A stretch of 49,523 nt of DNA from positions 126,001-175,523 of the forward strand of contig RPFO01001179.1 of NCBI GenBank assembly GCA_009746045.1, in the 5' to 3' direction. Positions 1-10,271 of the stretch are shown one piece after another. The notes below the pieces were generated by a model. It had not been told where the DNA came from. It did not search any database and saw only the letters and a program-made list of their open reading frames with translations. Within the stretch, counting starts at the first letter, position 1. Every line of letters starts with the position of its first letter. A program made the position numbers and the translations under genes. This stretch comes from Mesostigma viride. Taxonomy: Eukaryota; Streptophyta; Mesostigmatophyceae; Mesostigmatales; Mesostigmataceae.

Positions 1-1514
1 GCCCTGCCCAGGGGAAACTTAGCCGCCACTGCAGCAAGAAACTGGGTAGCAAAGGTGCGAGGTGCCACCAGCTTGAAGTCATCGCCATGCCACACGAAGA
101 GGGCTGGCTCGCCAGGGACGCCGGTGGGGACCACAAAGAAGTTAGGATCCGCGCGATGGTACGTGGCCCCTAAGCTCTGCAAGACCTCCTCCGCGGAAAT
201 GCGGAAGATGATGGGAGAGCTCTGCAGCCCCTCCACCCCTGTCAACAGCTCGATATACTCGCTGCCAATGGTGCCATCCTGCCAGACCACCGGGACCTTC
301 ACCACGTAGCGGGTGCCTTGCCATGTTTGCTGCGCGACCCCAGCGTCGCTGTGGAGGAATGCCCGCTGAAAGTCACCGCACCACATCCCGTAGTCCTTGC
401 CCGCGTTCCGCTTGCCCAAGTAGATGACCGTCAGTAGCCGATGCGAAACATGGTTGAGCCCAGGGGTATAAAGATCCTTGGCATCCAGCGGGGAGGACCC
501 CTTCGTCTCCGTGACCACGGGCCTTACCCGGAACACCACCGAAGAGTTGGTCTCGTCCGGCTTGTAGGTGAGCACGAACTTCAACCGCAACCGCGTGGCC
601 CCGGCTGGCACACTCTCCAATCCTCGGTAGACCTCGCGCTCTCGCCACTGCTCCTTGGCTCGAATGAACGCGTCGCGCCACAAAGCAAACTTGAGAGGAT
701 CTTGACAGTCCAGGACAAGTTGCTCCCACGTCACAGGGCTATCCGCCGCCAGTGAGTGTGAGTGGAGGCCGAAGCTGCGCGGGTGCCAATCCTGAGGCTG
801 AATGATGGACTGGACGAGCGGCGGTGTGGAAAACGCCGCCATCGGTAAGCGCCGCACGACGCCGGGCTGCCCGACCACCACCCCCAATGGAGCGTGGTAC
901 TCGCGAAGCGGGATGCTGCCCACCCCCGCGACTGACAGCAAGTCAGCGGACACTGAGAACCCCGGGTATGATACGAAAGGTTCGCCCAGCAAGGCCACAT
1001 CCTCGTAGCCATCCACGACGTGAAACGGCGTGTCAATGCCCAACACCGGCAGCACCACCATCCCGGTAACTTGATATGCCGAAGTGCCTGCAAAGTCGGT
1101 CACCGATTTGTACGGCGACTCTAGCACTGGATACAGGGTGGCTGCCCGACGAGAGATAATAGACACGGATGCTTGCGTGTCCACAGCCACCAGCTGCCAC
1201 GGTCTACACGTAGGAAACAAGGCTGACTTAACCGGCCTGACCCCCTGTGAGAGAGTTTTGACCTGAGCCACCCCTGATGCAGCTTTCGCTTTAAGCGCCT
1301 GAGCACGCCACAAGGCCGTGACCGTTGAAGCCAGGTCCCTAGGTGGGCGAGGCGCATGGGCAGGACCCTGACCCTCCGGCGAGGCCACGCTAGGCGGGCC
1401 TCCCACATTATCCGTGGCTAGCACAGGAGGTGAGTCACTACGTGCACTAGGTCCCGTCAAACCCACCCCATCCTCATCCCACCCATCCACGGGGTCATAT
1501 TGGGGCCCAGGGGA
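1..1514 (-). pseudogene. Protease followed by copia-type reverse transcriptase, partial (element A)
   Basis: One open frame runs from the linker to the window edge. It holds a retropepsin-like domain: LVAVDTQASVSII at about 1190-1150 supplies the active-site Asp, and VALLGEPFVSYPG is the second conserved strand. RT follows: RLRLKFV, the aspartate-bearing GDFQRAFLHSD (copia consensus DVKTAFLNG), GVEGLQSSPIIF (copia YGLKQAPRAW) and VWHGDDFKL at plus 78-89, the catalytic palm motif. The frame is continuous over about 1.5 kb with no stop, so this half may have been intact. Protease lies after integrase, as in element B. RNase H, the 3' LTR and the rest of RT lie left of the window. Confidence 0.85.
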
Positions 1515-1522
1515 GGGGGGGG

Positions 1523-2295
1523 TGTAGCTGTGTCTGCCCCTGGGAGCGACCCGTGGGGTACCACCTCAGATGCTACGACAGGCGCATTATCCTTCACTAC
1601 CCACCCCAGTGCCCTGTTGGCTGCCAGCTCACTCTCCATGCTATCCCCTTGCTTATAGCCTGCCACCGATGCCCATGGTACCCTATACACCCGATCATTC
1701 CACTCTATGTCTATGACCCGCAGCGGCCAGTCTAACTTTGTGATGGCCCCAGGCCCCTGCATGGTGCCCCGTTTGCCGCTGGGCGAGCTCTCCTTGTGGA
1801 ACATGACCAACTGCCCGACCTCAAAAGCGCTAGACAAATCAGGCAGCGTGGCATCCTTGAGCCGCAGCTTGGCGGCGGTATCCTGTAGATGCTGTTGGTA
1901 TGCCTCTACTACCTCGGGTGAGTAGGTGCCCGCTGACAGCCCCCGAGGCGTGACTAGCCCAAAGCCCTTGACATCAAGCACGTGCCTATGGTTGCACACA
2001 TGCATGAGCTCCTTGCACCACGCCGTCTTGACCGCGTAGGATTTGCCATGTGGGTTATCCTGTCGCTTGGCTGCCACAGTCTTGACATAGCTTACAGTGC
2101 GATCTATCATGCCCATATTGCCGTGATCCTCACGCCCCACGATGACCACGGCCTCCATCCCCGGCAAACCTTGCACACAGCGGAACTGCTGGTCTAGCAT
2201 GAGCTCCACTACGGGATGAAAGAAAGCCAGGCTGATCTTGATAGCCCTGTGCAGGTCAGCCTCAAACATGTGGGGCAGCGGCTCAATGTAGGTGC
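1523..2295 (-). pseudogene. Integrase catalytic core and C-terminal domain (element A)
   Basis: Residues here align by eye with the integrase of element B: LMLDQQF matches LLLDQQF, GREDHGNMGMIDR matches GLEDHERQGIIER, and the later FEVGQLVMFHKES matches FREGDQVLFYKES. The first catalytic Asp lies in the preceding frame (GDVMH). The second is in LDQQF. At the position of the catalytic Glu this copy has Asp (MIDR), which would be expected to impair strand transfer. The frame ends at a stop at 1457-1459. The likely continuation is reached by a -1 step in the C8 run (plus-strand G8, 1515-1522), reading into a 110-residue linker that joins the protease. Confidence 0.8.
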
Positions 2296-3577
2296 CTTGC
2301 TGAACCTATCCTTGACTATGAAATAGGTGTCCCCCCCTTCCATGTGCATGACATCCCCCACAAGGTACCCTCGCTCCAAGGGTGGAGTCTTGGCATGCCG
2401 CCTACGCGACTTCTTCCTGATCTTGATGCAGGCAGGACACTGAGCACGCACATTCTTCAGCTCGTTGTATAAAGGTGCCCCCAACATGTGTGCCCCCTCT
2501 ACCTCGGCTTGGGCCTCATGCCCGTATGCACGGTGCATCTGGTATGCTAACAGTTTCAGGGTGACAGCCTGAGGTGCAGTGGCATTGTCAGGATTCTCAA
2601 CAGGTGGGGTGACTACTGGGGTAGTGACATTGGCTAACTGGGCAGCTTCAGAGGCTGCACGAAAGGCCGCCCGTGTGAGCACCTTGCCAATGTGAAGATC
2701 CACACTAGGGTGGTGTGTACCGAGAACATCTGCCCGCCCAGCATTCTCTTGCACTGTCACAACATTCCTCATAGGCCCAACCGCCCCAGTATCTAGCTGG
2801 GGTGCTGCAGTAGTGCTTGGTCGCTCGGCGTTGTACACACCCGACCTAGAAGACACCACATTGCTTAGGTCACGCATTGTAGACCCGTGCTCAGGAAGCA
2901 CGTGATCCTGGCGCGACAGAGCCAGAGCAGCATCAACGGATTGCGTGAGCACATCACGGAATGAGACAGAGGATGCAGTCACGTTGCTTTTAGGAACGAC
3001 GTCAGGCTCTACGACGGCCCGGTTCAGCGTGACGCATTGAGCAAAAGAAGGGGTATCGAGCGTGCTCTCACCTGACTTTCGTGCTGCCCGTCGCTCTGCC
3101 CACTCCTCGCGTGTGCCGTGGACGACGATGCGCTTGGCCTTGCACGCCTCCACGCTGTGACCACGCAGAACGTCGTGGCACTTGCGGCAAAGGTTGTCCT
3201 CGAGCTCCAGGTCCGGGCGAACTCGGCAGTCATCCCGGACATGGCGACGTCCGAAGCAGCGCTCACAGCGTTGCTTGCGGTCAGTAGACGCCCCCTGCTG
3301 CCGCTTGGCCGGGGGATTATCACCCTGCTTGGCGTCGCCACCATGCCCGCGCTTGCGCCCTCGCTGGCCCCCGTTGTTGCCGTGGCCGACGACCTTTTTC
3401 AGGATGGCCGTAAGCTCCGACCGCGTAATTGGAGCCTCTGCGCCTGAAGAAGAAGACGCGCCGGCATCCACCTTGCGCAGGGATGGCAGAGCAGCCGAGG
3501 CAGCCGGCTTGGACTGCGCACTCTTGAAGCATGAGATCAAATACAGCATGCCCTCGTCGAAACTGAGCACTCTTCTT
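2296..3577 (-). pseudogene. Nucleocapsid zinc knuckles and pre-integrase domain (element A)
   Basis: This is the frame that continues Gag after the first frame change. It contains a canonical CX2CX4HX4C knuckle (CERCFGRRHVRDDC) and a second knuckle-like CX2CX6HX4C (CRKCHDVLRGHSVEAC), as expected for RNA-binding nucleocapsid. About 250 residues of low-complexity linker follow. Then comes an H2C2 zinc domain (MHRAYGHE... ending CPAC) and the start of the integrase core (GDVMHMEGGDTYFIVKDRFS). In element B the same H2C2-to-integrase segment has the same order. The frame is lost near 2295, where the downstream frame resumes with YIEPLPHMFEADL, the equivalent of TTIEPLPGMDKTQL in element B. Confidence 0.8.
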
Positions 3578-4237
3578 TTTGAGTTCCGTCGCTATGGTCA
3601 GATGCACATCCGACGACAGGTCGCATTTCTTGAGAAATCGATTGCACAGGAAAATGGGCTTGAGAGTATCTAGCAGCTTGTGCTTGTGCACGAAGACCTG
3701 GAAATCACGTGCAGCCCCGGGCAAATTTGCCTTATTAACTGCATAGCCCTCGAAGTCGTTGAAGGCTTGCTCGTCGGCCTCTTCCTTAGACCGCGACAAG
3801 TGGGCATCTAGACCGTTGTAAAAAACTTCCCAGGTTTGTTTGTTGTCGTCCGCAATGCGAACTAGATTGGCAATGTTTGGGTGCTTTGTTGTACTGCAGA
3901 ATACTGCACGGAACTTGCCAATCAGCTCCGAATCTTTGTCTGCGCGTCCATCGCGCAGACGCTTGAGAGCAGCTAGAAAATCTGCTGCGTCGTCCGCCGT
4001 ATAGTCGGCAGGTAGATCAGCGGGCACCTCCGTTTGCTTCAGAGGGCCGCGATTCAGTGCATCGTCAGCAGCAAGCATCAAATGCTTGAACTGCTTGGCC
4101 AGTTCAGGTTGCGCCACGAGGGTTTGCATCAACCTCGTGGCCTCGTCCGCACTAAAGCGTGGCAGGACGGTCCCTGCGGCCTCGCCACTTGGCGTATCTG
4201 TGTGTTCGCCCGTGCGGCTCCGTGTACCGGAAGCCAT
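3578..4237 (-). pseudogene. gag: Gag-like protein, N-terminal part (element A)
   Basis: An ATG at 4237-4235 opens about 220 codons of acidic, helical-looking protein (MASGTRSRTGEHTDTPSGEA...), the position expected for a retrotransposon capsid protein. I see no signal peptide or catalytic motif. The useful frame ends near 3577: the next frame continues with VLSFDEGMLYLISCF, a sensible extension, while the original frame drifts into arginine-rich sequence. This step is +1 in element sense, at or just after the AAAAAGAAG tract. The assignment to Gag rests on position upstream of the zinc knuckles. I could not align it convincingly with the Gag of element B. Confidence 0.7.
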
Positions 4238-4257
4238 CGGGATTTTTATGAATACAA

Positions 4258-4493
4258 GTTAAAGCCCCCGACCGGCTGAGCTATGGCGGTCGGTCACGTT
4301 GAGCTTGGGATAAGGTGAACACAGAGAACTGCTGTCGGAGCTGGCCAACCACTGGTTTATGTCTTAGCCAGCAAAGCCTATCCGGTTAGCCGTAACCGTG
4401 GGACAGACTAGCTGTCCGTACCGACCCGGATAAGGCCCCGGACTGGGGCCTAGGTGGCGCCGGCCCTAGGCGCCGCCCTTAGACCCATCAAGT
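4258..4493. other. Non-coding flank / possible LTR of element A
   Basis: No gene is visible. An inverted repeat CCGACCG...CGGTCGG lies at about 4267-4292, and short GC-rich palindromes (GGCGCCGGCCCTAGGCGCC) occur near 4455-4475. Position and the AGTT start suggest 5' LTR sequence of element A, but without the second LTR this cannot be shown. Confidence 0.35.
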
Positions 4494-4608
4494 TTCGTTT
4501 AAGTGGCCAGCCGGAGCGGCTGCTTAGGTTTTAGCGGGCAAGTGTTCGAAGCGCGTCATTGGTGAATTACTCGGGAACTTGGGTTTCCCCGCGAAACTCC
4601 AACCGCAC

Positions 4609-4919
4609 GTTTAGATTTCCAAATCTCAAGTAAAGTAACTTCGGCGCAACTTTCTGAACGGGGGCAGTTGACGAGCAGCATTCCTCCGGGCGAATGAATT
4701 GCGTTCCATACTTGCGCAAAATTTTGAAAGGTAGCTTGCGTGCAGCCCTACTAAAATTTGCGCGGACGTTCAGATTTCCAAATCTCAAGTAAATTTCGGC
4801 GGAACTTTCTGAACGGGGGTAGTTGGCAGGCAGCGTTCCTCCAGACGAATGAAATGCGTTCCATACTAGCGCAAAATTTTGAAAGGTAGCTTGCGTGCAG
4901 CCCTACTAAAATTTGCGCG
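4609..4919. repeat. Two tandem copies of a ~160-bp unit
   Basis: Each unit runs from TTAGATTTCCAAATCTCAAG (or TTCAGATTTCC...) through GAACGGGGGCAGTTG and GCGTTCCATACT to CAGCCCTACTAAAATTTGCG. Spacing is about 160 bp. The repeat lies inside the MITE-like element. Confidence 0.8.
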
Positions 4920-5105
4920 AAGTGTGGGACTGATAATTCGTAACGGAAACTTTTTGGTAGTTGCCGTCACTTCCTCTTGTGCAAACGTGTGGGAGTGAAA
5001 ATTCGTAACGGAAACTTTTTGGTAGTTGCCGTCACTTCATTTTGCGCGAGTGTTGGGCTGAAAATTCGTAACGGAAACTTTTTGGTAGTTGCCGTCACTT
5101 CCTTT
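4920..5105. repeat. Three tandem copies of a ~64-bp unit
   Basis: ATTCGTAACGGAAACTTTTT followed by GGTAGTTGCCGTCACTTC starts at about 4936, 5001 and 5064. Degenerate copies of the same unit occur near 34633-34740 in the second family member. Confidence 0.85.
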
Positions 5106-5266
5106 GGTTCGACTGAAAATTCGCTGAAATTCGCTGAATTCGTACCGTAGCCTAATTTTTAGTACCTCGAAGTGACGGGGCACCTAAAAATTTGCCCACA
5201 AGTACACTTGGCAGCGCGCTCACTGGGAAAAATTGTACAGCCGCTCCGGCGGGCCACTTGAACGAA

Positions 5267-5559
5267 TTGTAATGCGGTCGACCGCATCGGACCGCCGGAT
5301 TATAGCCGGCGGCTTAGCGGACGCTAGCGGAAGGCGTGCGGACGGACATGGGGAACTTAGAGCCAGATCCTAGGGCTCTAGAGTTACTCAACTGCCTCCT
5401 GGTTTGTCGGTAATATGGAGGCAGATGGTGCACAAGGATAGATGGCAAGTAGTGATGAAGGAGACCACCCCCAAGCCTGTGGGGGCGCCGCGTGTCAGTG
5501 ACCAAGTATGGCATTCATAGCGATTCGGGCCGCGGTGCCCACACCCCTGTAACTAGGAC
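5267..5559. repeat. Flanking dispersed repeat into which the gypsy element inserted
   Basis: No gene is visible. There is a 16-bp perfect palindrome (5272-5287, ATGCGGTCGACCGCAT). The last 150 bp (AAGGATAGATGGCAAGTAG ... CCCCTGTAACTAGGAC) match 35609-35750 with scattered differences. The homologous copy continues past the point where the LTR begins here, so it acts as an empty-site relative. Confidence 0.6.
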
Positions 5560-5564
5560 CTAGA
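5560..5564. other. Target-site duplication CTAGA, left (gypsy)
   Basis: CTAGA lies immediately before the left LTR and is repeated at 31890-31894 immediately after the right LTR. Five bp is the usual size for LTR elements. Confidence 0.9.
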
Positions 5565-6139
5565 TGTTACGTCGCGTAACAATTCGTTGTAGTTACGGAC
5601 GTAAATTAGGTCCTTGGCCTCGGTTGTTCCTAGGTTACGTGCAGTTCTAGTTTGGACATGATTGTCCCCGTAACAGTACTGTGGTATAGTGGGTGCCTTT
5701 GGGCGCCGCGCCGCGTACTATATTAGTGGTCCTTATCCTTTTGTAGAATGTAGTGGACAGGCGTGCATCTGTGCACCTGCTTGTGTTTCTGTGTTTCTGC
5801 AGGCGAGGGCCAGGTCGGCCCGAGCCTGTTGGACCGTTGGTGACCATTTATGCACGTTCCACTCCTTGTGTGGTCACCCGGCGTGTGTTAATTAAATGAA
5901 TTAGCACATATTAGCTTGGGTCACGGCAGTTTAGTTGTGTTTCCTTCCTCTTTTCCTGGAGTAAACGGGTTTGATTAAATGGTCTATGGCATATTACAGT
6001 AGTACATATGTAAATGCATTGAGATCTGGTTCGTCTCGGTCGTCTTTCGCTAGGGGTGTATATAGAAGCAGCCTCACTAGTTTAGGTAGTATCAGGACAG
6101 GTAGAGGTAGAGGTGGCGGCCGAGGCTTGCGGCGTAACA
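5565..6139 (+). repeat. Left LTR of gypsy element
   Basis: 575 bp starting TGTTACGTCGCGTAAC and ending GGCGGCGTAACA-type sequence (GCGGCGTAACA). Compared by eye with the right LTR, it differs only by a 4-bp TTAA insertion near 5890 (GTTAATTAAATG here, GTTAAATG there). TACTATATTAG near 5716 is a possible TATA-like core promoter motif. Confidence 0.95.
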
Positions 6140-6140
6140 A

Positions 6141-6158
6141 TGGACTCGGAGGTAGTTT
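6141..6158 (+). other. Putative primer-binding site (gypsy)
   Basis: TGGACTCGGAGGTAG begins one base after the LTR. TGG pairs with the CCA tail of a tRNA, as expected. I cannot name the tRNA from sequence alone. Confidence 0.5.
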
Positions 6159-6751
6159 AGATAGAGAGCGAGACGACGATCCTTTCACAACGGTCCGAGC
6201 CCCGCCAAAAAGTAGCCTCGTAAGGAGGACCCGAAAAGTGGCGCGAAATGCGATTTTTTGTGTGTGCGTGCACGACGGTGACCGAATTTCCACCGACTGG
6301 CATGGCGGCCTGGCAGGCTACCGTGAGCGAATAAAAATGCAGTATAGAGGCTGGAAATTTTAGTGTATGCTCCTACGGTCATATATTACTTGCCATTATT
6401 TTTTTTCGCCTCAAATTCTGCGGAATCCTTCGGCATTTTGGCGTCATTCACAGGTGGGTGCCTGTTTTGTCGCCGATTTTCTCTCGACCCCATCAACCTG
6501 CAGCAAAAAATTTTCCCGATGAAAGTGGCCCCGACCTCTGGTTTTTTACCCTAATCGACGCATTTTTTAGTTTTAAAGGCCTTGACCGAAGCACTTTTTT
6601 CATTACCGCTTCAGTTTGCTTTAAATTTGCTGCCGCGCTTTTTTATCCCATTTCAAGGCTGGGCCAGGCGTCGCAGACCCCTAATTCGTTTTTAATTGCT
6701 TATGTGCCCAATATCGTGTCTTTTGCAGGCGTTCTTGCCGTCAAAGACGCC

Positions 6752-7846
6752 ATGGCGTCAGGGGCTAAAACGGACCTCCGCACATGCGTTAACTGCGGCG
6801 AGCATGTCAATGCCGCCAGCAATTTTTGCTGCCGCGTCTGTGACACGGACATGCGATGCAAGACCGTTGTCGACGTGACGGAGTGGTATGTGCACATTCA
6901 GGGGCGAATTTATTCGCTGTTGAAACCTCGGCCGGTTGCAGACAAGTATTTCACCATTTCCCCTTTCCCTGAGTCTCTCTTTTCCGTCATGTTTTCATCT
7001 TACGGAAAGCGCGTCAGCATCAGTGAGCGACAGTATGATGGCGAGCCGTTTGCTCGCATCAGGGCTGTGCGGCTTATTCTAGAGACAAGCGATATCAAGC
7101 AGATTTTGCACCCGGATGTGAGGGAGGGGCCGTGCTGGGGTGGGAATAAGCTGCTGTCGGCTGGCAGCCTTGCTGCAGTCATGCCGCCAATGAAGCTGAT
7201 TTGGACGCAGACAGGGCAAGGGGTTACGAAGCTTTTGCTTCGTTTTAGTTGGTGCGTCCTCAACAACGTGGGCATTGTGCTCATGGCAAGGGATCATGAC
7301 ATGGCTGACCTTGTGGCCAACAAGGTGGGTGGCAGGGAAAACCCCATTGCTATGGGTGCATTCCTTCGGCGCCTGACTGCTGCACGTGCTCTGGAGGTCA
7401 ACAAACCCACTGCATACGTGCCCACCATCCCACCTGCGCTCGTGCAATCTGCCCTTAAGCATTTCAAGGACATCCCTGTGCATGAGAACTATTGGTTTGT
7501 TGAGAGGCAGCCATTCCGTGAGAGCGGTGAGAGCAGCAACCGCCAGGCTAGGCCAGCCACCCGTGCTGCCACACAGGCGGCAAACACTCATGCACAACAA
7601 GCTGCCCCCCGTGCTGCCACACAGGCGGCAAACACTAATGCACAACAAGCTGCCCCCCCTGCCAACACTCAAGCTGTATACGCCACCCATGATGACACCC
7701 TGACTGATGAGCAGAGGGCGTCATTGACACCCTCATTCAGGCAGTTCAGGCTGAGCTTGCTTGCCAAGGGCAAGGGCAAATGGGCCAATGACTACGCGTG
7801 GTGTCGCCAGCGCCAGCGAAACAACCCAAGCCTCCCTTCTCGATAG
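6752..7846 (+). CDS. Transposon ORF 1: zinc-ribbon protein of unknown function
   Basis: The frame is open from 6458, but the first sensible start is ATG 6752. It follows a pyrimidine-rich TTTTGCAG acceptor-like sequence, giving 364 aa. Near the N-terminus CVNCGEHVNAASNFCCRVC has the C-X2-C...C-X2-C layout of a zinc ribbon. The middle is a conserved-looking globular region. The C-terminus has an imperfect duplication (RAATQAANTHAQQAAP and RAATQAANTNAQQAAP) before a basic tail. The stop TAG 7844-7846 is followed at once by GTATGT, and a pyrimidine tract with TGTGTGCAG ends at 7935, so an 89-bp intron lies either in the 3' UTR or in an alternative transcript joining ORF 2. Many class II elements carry a second, DNA-binding protein. 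That role is inference here. Confidence 0.6.
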   Translation: MASGAKTDLRTCVNCGEHVNAASNFCCRVCDTDMRCKTVVDVTEWYVHIQGRIYSLLKPRPVADKYFTISPFPESLFSVMFSSYGKRVSISERQYDGEPFARIRAVRLILETSDIKQILHPDVREGPCWGGNKLLSAGSLAAVMPPMKLIWTQTGQGVTKLLLRFSWCVLNNVGIVLMARDHDMADLVANKVGGRENPIAMGAFLRRLTAARALEVNKPTAYVPTIPPALVQSALKHFKDIPVHENYWFVERQPFRESGESSNRQARPATRAATQAANTHAQQAAPRAATQAANTNAQQAAPPANTQAVYATHDDTLTDEQRASLTPSFRQFRLSLLAKGKGKWANDYAWCRQRQRNNPSLPSR

Positions 7847-7960
7847 GTATGTGTGATTTGCTTTCTCACTGCTACTACTGTGCATGCAATGCCTGTGTCC
7901 TTGTGCCTATGATGCATGCCTGCGTATGTGTGCAGAATGCGGGCAACCTAAGCACGGCCC

Positions 7961-10271
7961 ATGGCCAACCTCCACAGTGTCAGGGGTGCGGGGGGGTTGT
8001 TTGTGAAAAAGAGAACACCGCTACTCACATGCTCAGCACCCCCCACTCCTAATGCCACTCACAAGGAGGCAGAGCCACGCGCCGTCACTAAGCTGCAAGC
8101 TAGAATTGCTGTCCTCACCAAAGAGAGGGATGAGGCAAGAGCTCAAGCTGACAGACTAGCTGAGGAAGTGCAAAGGTTGCAGCAACTTGTGGTGCATGCA
8201 GTCAAGGACTCGGGCATGGTGCAGAATGGCACCACGTACAAGGGCATCCTTAATGCTGGCAAGGGCAATCGCAAGAGTATGGAGGCCACTGTGCCCAAGA
8301 GGGCTAAGAAGAGGGGTGTTGGCTTTGCAGAAACTGCTGACCGGACACCTGGTAGGCAGGCCAGGCGATTTGTGGAGGATGTGCAAGGGTTCTTGGATGC
8401 AAGGTATGATGGCGGCCAAGTGCAGGTGGATGCCTTGGTAGCGTATCTCGAGGCAAACCCTGAGGTAGCCAAAGCTGTGATTGAGCAGTTGGGCTATGCT
8501 GCCACGCTAGCTGAGGAGATGAAGGCCCGCATGGAAGCTGCGTGGGAGCCCGAGTTGCTGCTGTGCCTCATCAAGAGGTTCAGACTGAGTAGGAGAAATG
8601 TGCACCTGCTTAGGATGGCCCTCAGCCACACCTGGGATGAGGATAGGGGGGAGTGGGTGCCACGGGAACTTGTTGAAGGCATGGTGGCCTTCCCCACTTG
8701 GCCCACCTATTACAGGTTGAAGGCCTTAGAAGATGAGATGGCTAAAGCTGCGGGGGTGGAGCAGAGTGAAGATGGTACCTTTGTTAGTGCCAGCCTAGAG
8801 GTGGGAGTCATTGAGGCCATCATGCACATAGAGAAGGTGTGCGAAGTGCAGCTGGACCTGGCGGGTGGGTTTGATATTCAGATCCAGGTAGATGGAGCCC
8901 ACCTCACCCGTGGTACCAGTCAAGCCACCATTGTTGCCAACATCACACCGAGCGATCCGCAGTTGAAGCTCAAGGTGAAGGCCCAGTCACCGTTTGGTTT
9001 GTGCGCAGTGGCTGTGTACAAGGGCTGTGATAGCAAGCACGATGTGTTGCAGGGTGCCTTCACGCGTGTGTTAGGGGAGTTGGACACAATCAACAAGAAC
9101 CATGGCATTTTTCTCCAGGACTCTGCTAGGTTGGTGCCGTTGACAAGGGTGGTGGGGGGGGGAGACAAGCATTATGTCAACGCTGAAAGGGGCCAGAGCA
9201 CATGCGCGCACACCTTCCCATGCAACAAATGCCTCTGCCCCAAGGCCAAGTTCGGCTACCTGGAAGAGTCCAAGGCCTATCCCCTGCGCACAACCGCCCT
9301 ATCATGCCAGCTGGCCCATGTCTGGGATGTGAAAAAGCAAGGCCCCTTTAAGTGCAAGGGATGCAACGTCACGTTCACCACGCAGGCCCAACTTGCCAAC
9401 ACAAGGCCCAGCCCTACCAAGGCTGCTGCACATGCCCTAGATCACTATGGCCAGCGGTGGGGTTGCACCCCCATTCTTCCCATCGAGCATGATGACCACC
9501 CTGATTGCATCCTCCACCTCCTGCTCAACGTCGTGTGCTCCCTGGTTGACCACACCCTCCTGGCAAACTTGCTGAAAAGCCAGGAGGAGGAGATGCTCAA
9601 AACGCTGCACGAGGAGTGTGGGGTGTACATCAAGGCCAAGCATGTGAAGGCTACCTCCAAGAGTGGCAATGCCAGAGCCCCTGAGAAGCCCACCATCATA
9701 GGCAGGGAGGCACTCTCTTTGCTAGAGAAATTCGATGTATGCGTGGACAAGTTGGGGGAGGGTCTCCCACCTGGGAAGGGTGAGGCCATTTCACTTGCCT
9801 GGGAGTCTACACGAAGCCTTTTGGGTCACCCTCTCTGATCCGGATTTCAAGGATGATGGCCCCGGGGGAGCCAACCGGGCACACAAGGCTAGTGAGGTGC
9901 AGGAGCAGGCAGAACTTTTCTTCAGCGCCTTCTTGCACATTGCCACACCTGAGGCTGTCACAACGTACATGCACGACCTTGTTTGCCACATCCCCTCCCA
10001 GGTCCTCAAATTTGGGGACCTGCGCCTCTACTCTCAGGAGGGGCTGGAACACATGCACCACATGCGCAAGGAGGACACCAAGCGCTGCACCAACCACCGT
10101 TCAAAGCTGGGCCGTGATGCCAAGGGCAAGGGTATGGGGGTGTCCATGTTGACGCAGGGCATGAAGGCTGACAAAGTCAGGCAGAAATTGTGCAGGGAGG
10201 TGCCACTACCTCCTAGTGATACCGAGATGAGGGCGCGCAAACGCATCAATGCCATGCCGCCTGTTGAGTAA
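7961..10271 (+). CDS. Transposon ORF 2: candidate DDE transposase (frameshift near 9805)
   Basis: ATG 7961 opens 625 codons, ending at a stop at 9836-9838. The sensible protein continues in the +1 frame (SLHEAFWVTLSDPDF onward) to a stop at 10271, about 770 aa in all. Residues 42-78 form a coiled coil (KLQARIAVLTKERDEARAQA). Candidate catalytic residues are D311 in QIQVDGAHLTRG, D402 in GGGDKHYVN, and an acidic cluster EHDDHPDC (about 509-515) before ILHLLLNVV. A Cys-rich segment (CAHTFPCNKCLC, about 414-425) and a possible second finger (CKGCNVTF) lie between. The tail TYMHDLVCHIPSQVLKFGDL...YSQEGLEHMHHMRK resembles the C-terminal helical region of CACTA/KDZ-like transposases. I know similar uncharacterised proteins from cnidarian genomes, but family assignment needs a profile search. 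Confidence 0.6.

Larger units (their letters stand above)
1..4257 (-). mobile_element. Copia-like LTR retrotransposon A (decayed, truncated by window edge)
   Basis: Read on the minus strand, this stretch encodes in order a Gag-like protein, two zinc knuckles, a pre-integrase H2C2 domain, an integrase core, a retropepsin-like protease and the start of a copia-type reverse transcriptase. The RT runs off position 1. The coding frame changes three times (near 3577, 2295 and 1515-1522), so the copy is probably dead. Domain order and diagnostic motifs match element B at 14408-22904, although the two are clearly diverged. The minus-strand bases just before the leader read AACT (plus 4257-4260 AGTT), the same as the LTR ending of element B. 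That suggests where the 5' LTR ends, but the partner LTR lies outside the window. Confidence 0.85.
4494..5266. mobile_element. MITE-like element with terminal inverted repeats
   Basis: The left arm, AAGTGGCCAGCCGGAGCGGC plus TG (4501-4522), matches the reverse complement of 5238-5259 at 21 of 22 positions. The match extends outward through TTCGTTT/TTCGTTC (27 of 29 over 4494-4522 and 5238-5266). The 760-770 bp interior has no ORF of note and contains two tandem arrays. The right 150 bp, including the terminus GGCCACTT, recur in a diverged copy at 34749-34893, and sequence diverges right after CACTT in both. This supports CACTT as the true end. I find no clear target duplication. Transposon superfamily is unknown. 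Confidence 0.65.

Noticed and set aside
5647-5895. 66-68-aa ORFs present in both gypsy LTRs
   Set aside because: They recur only because the LTRs are copies. There is no independent evidence of coding.
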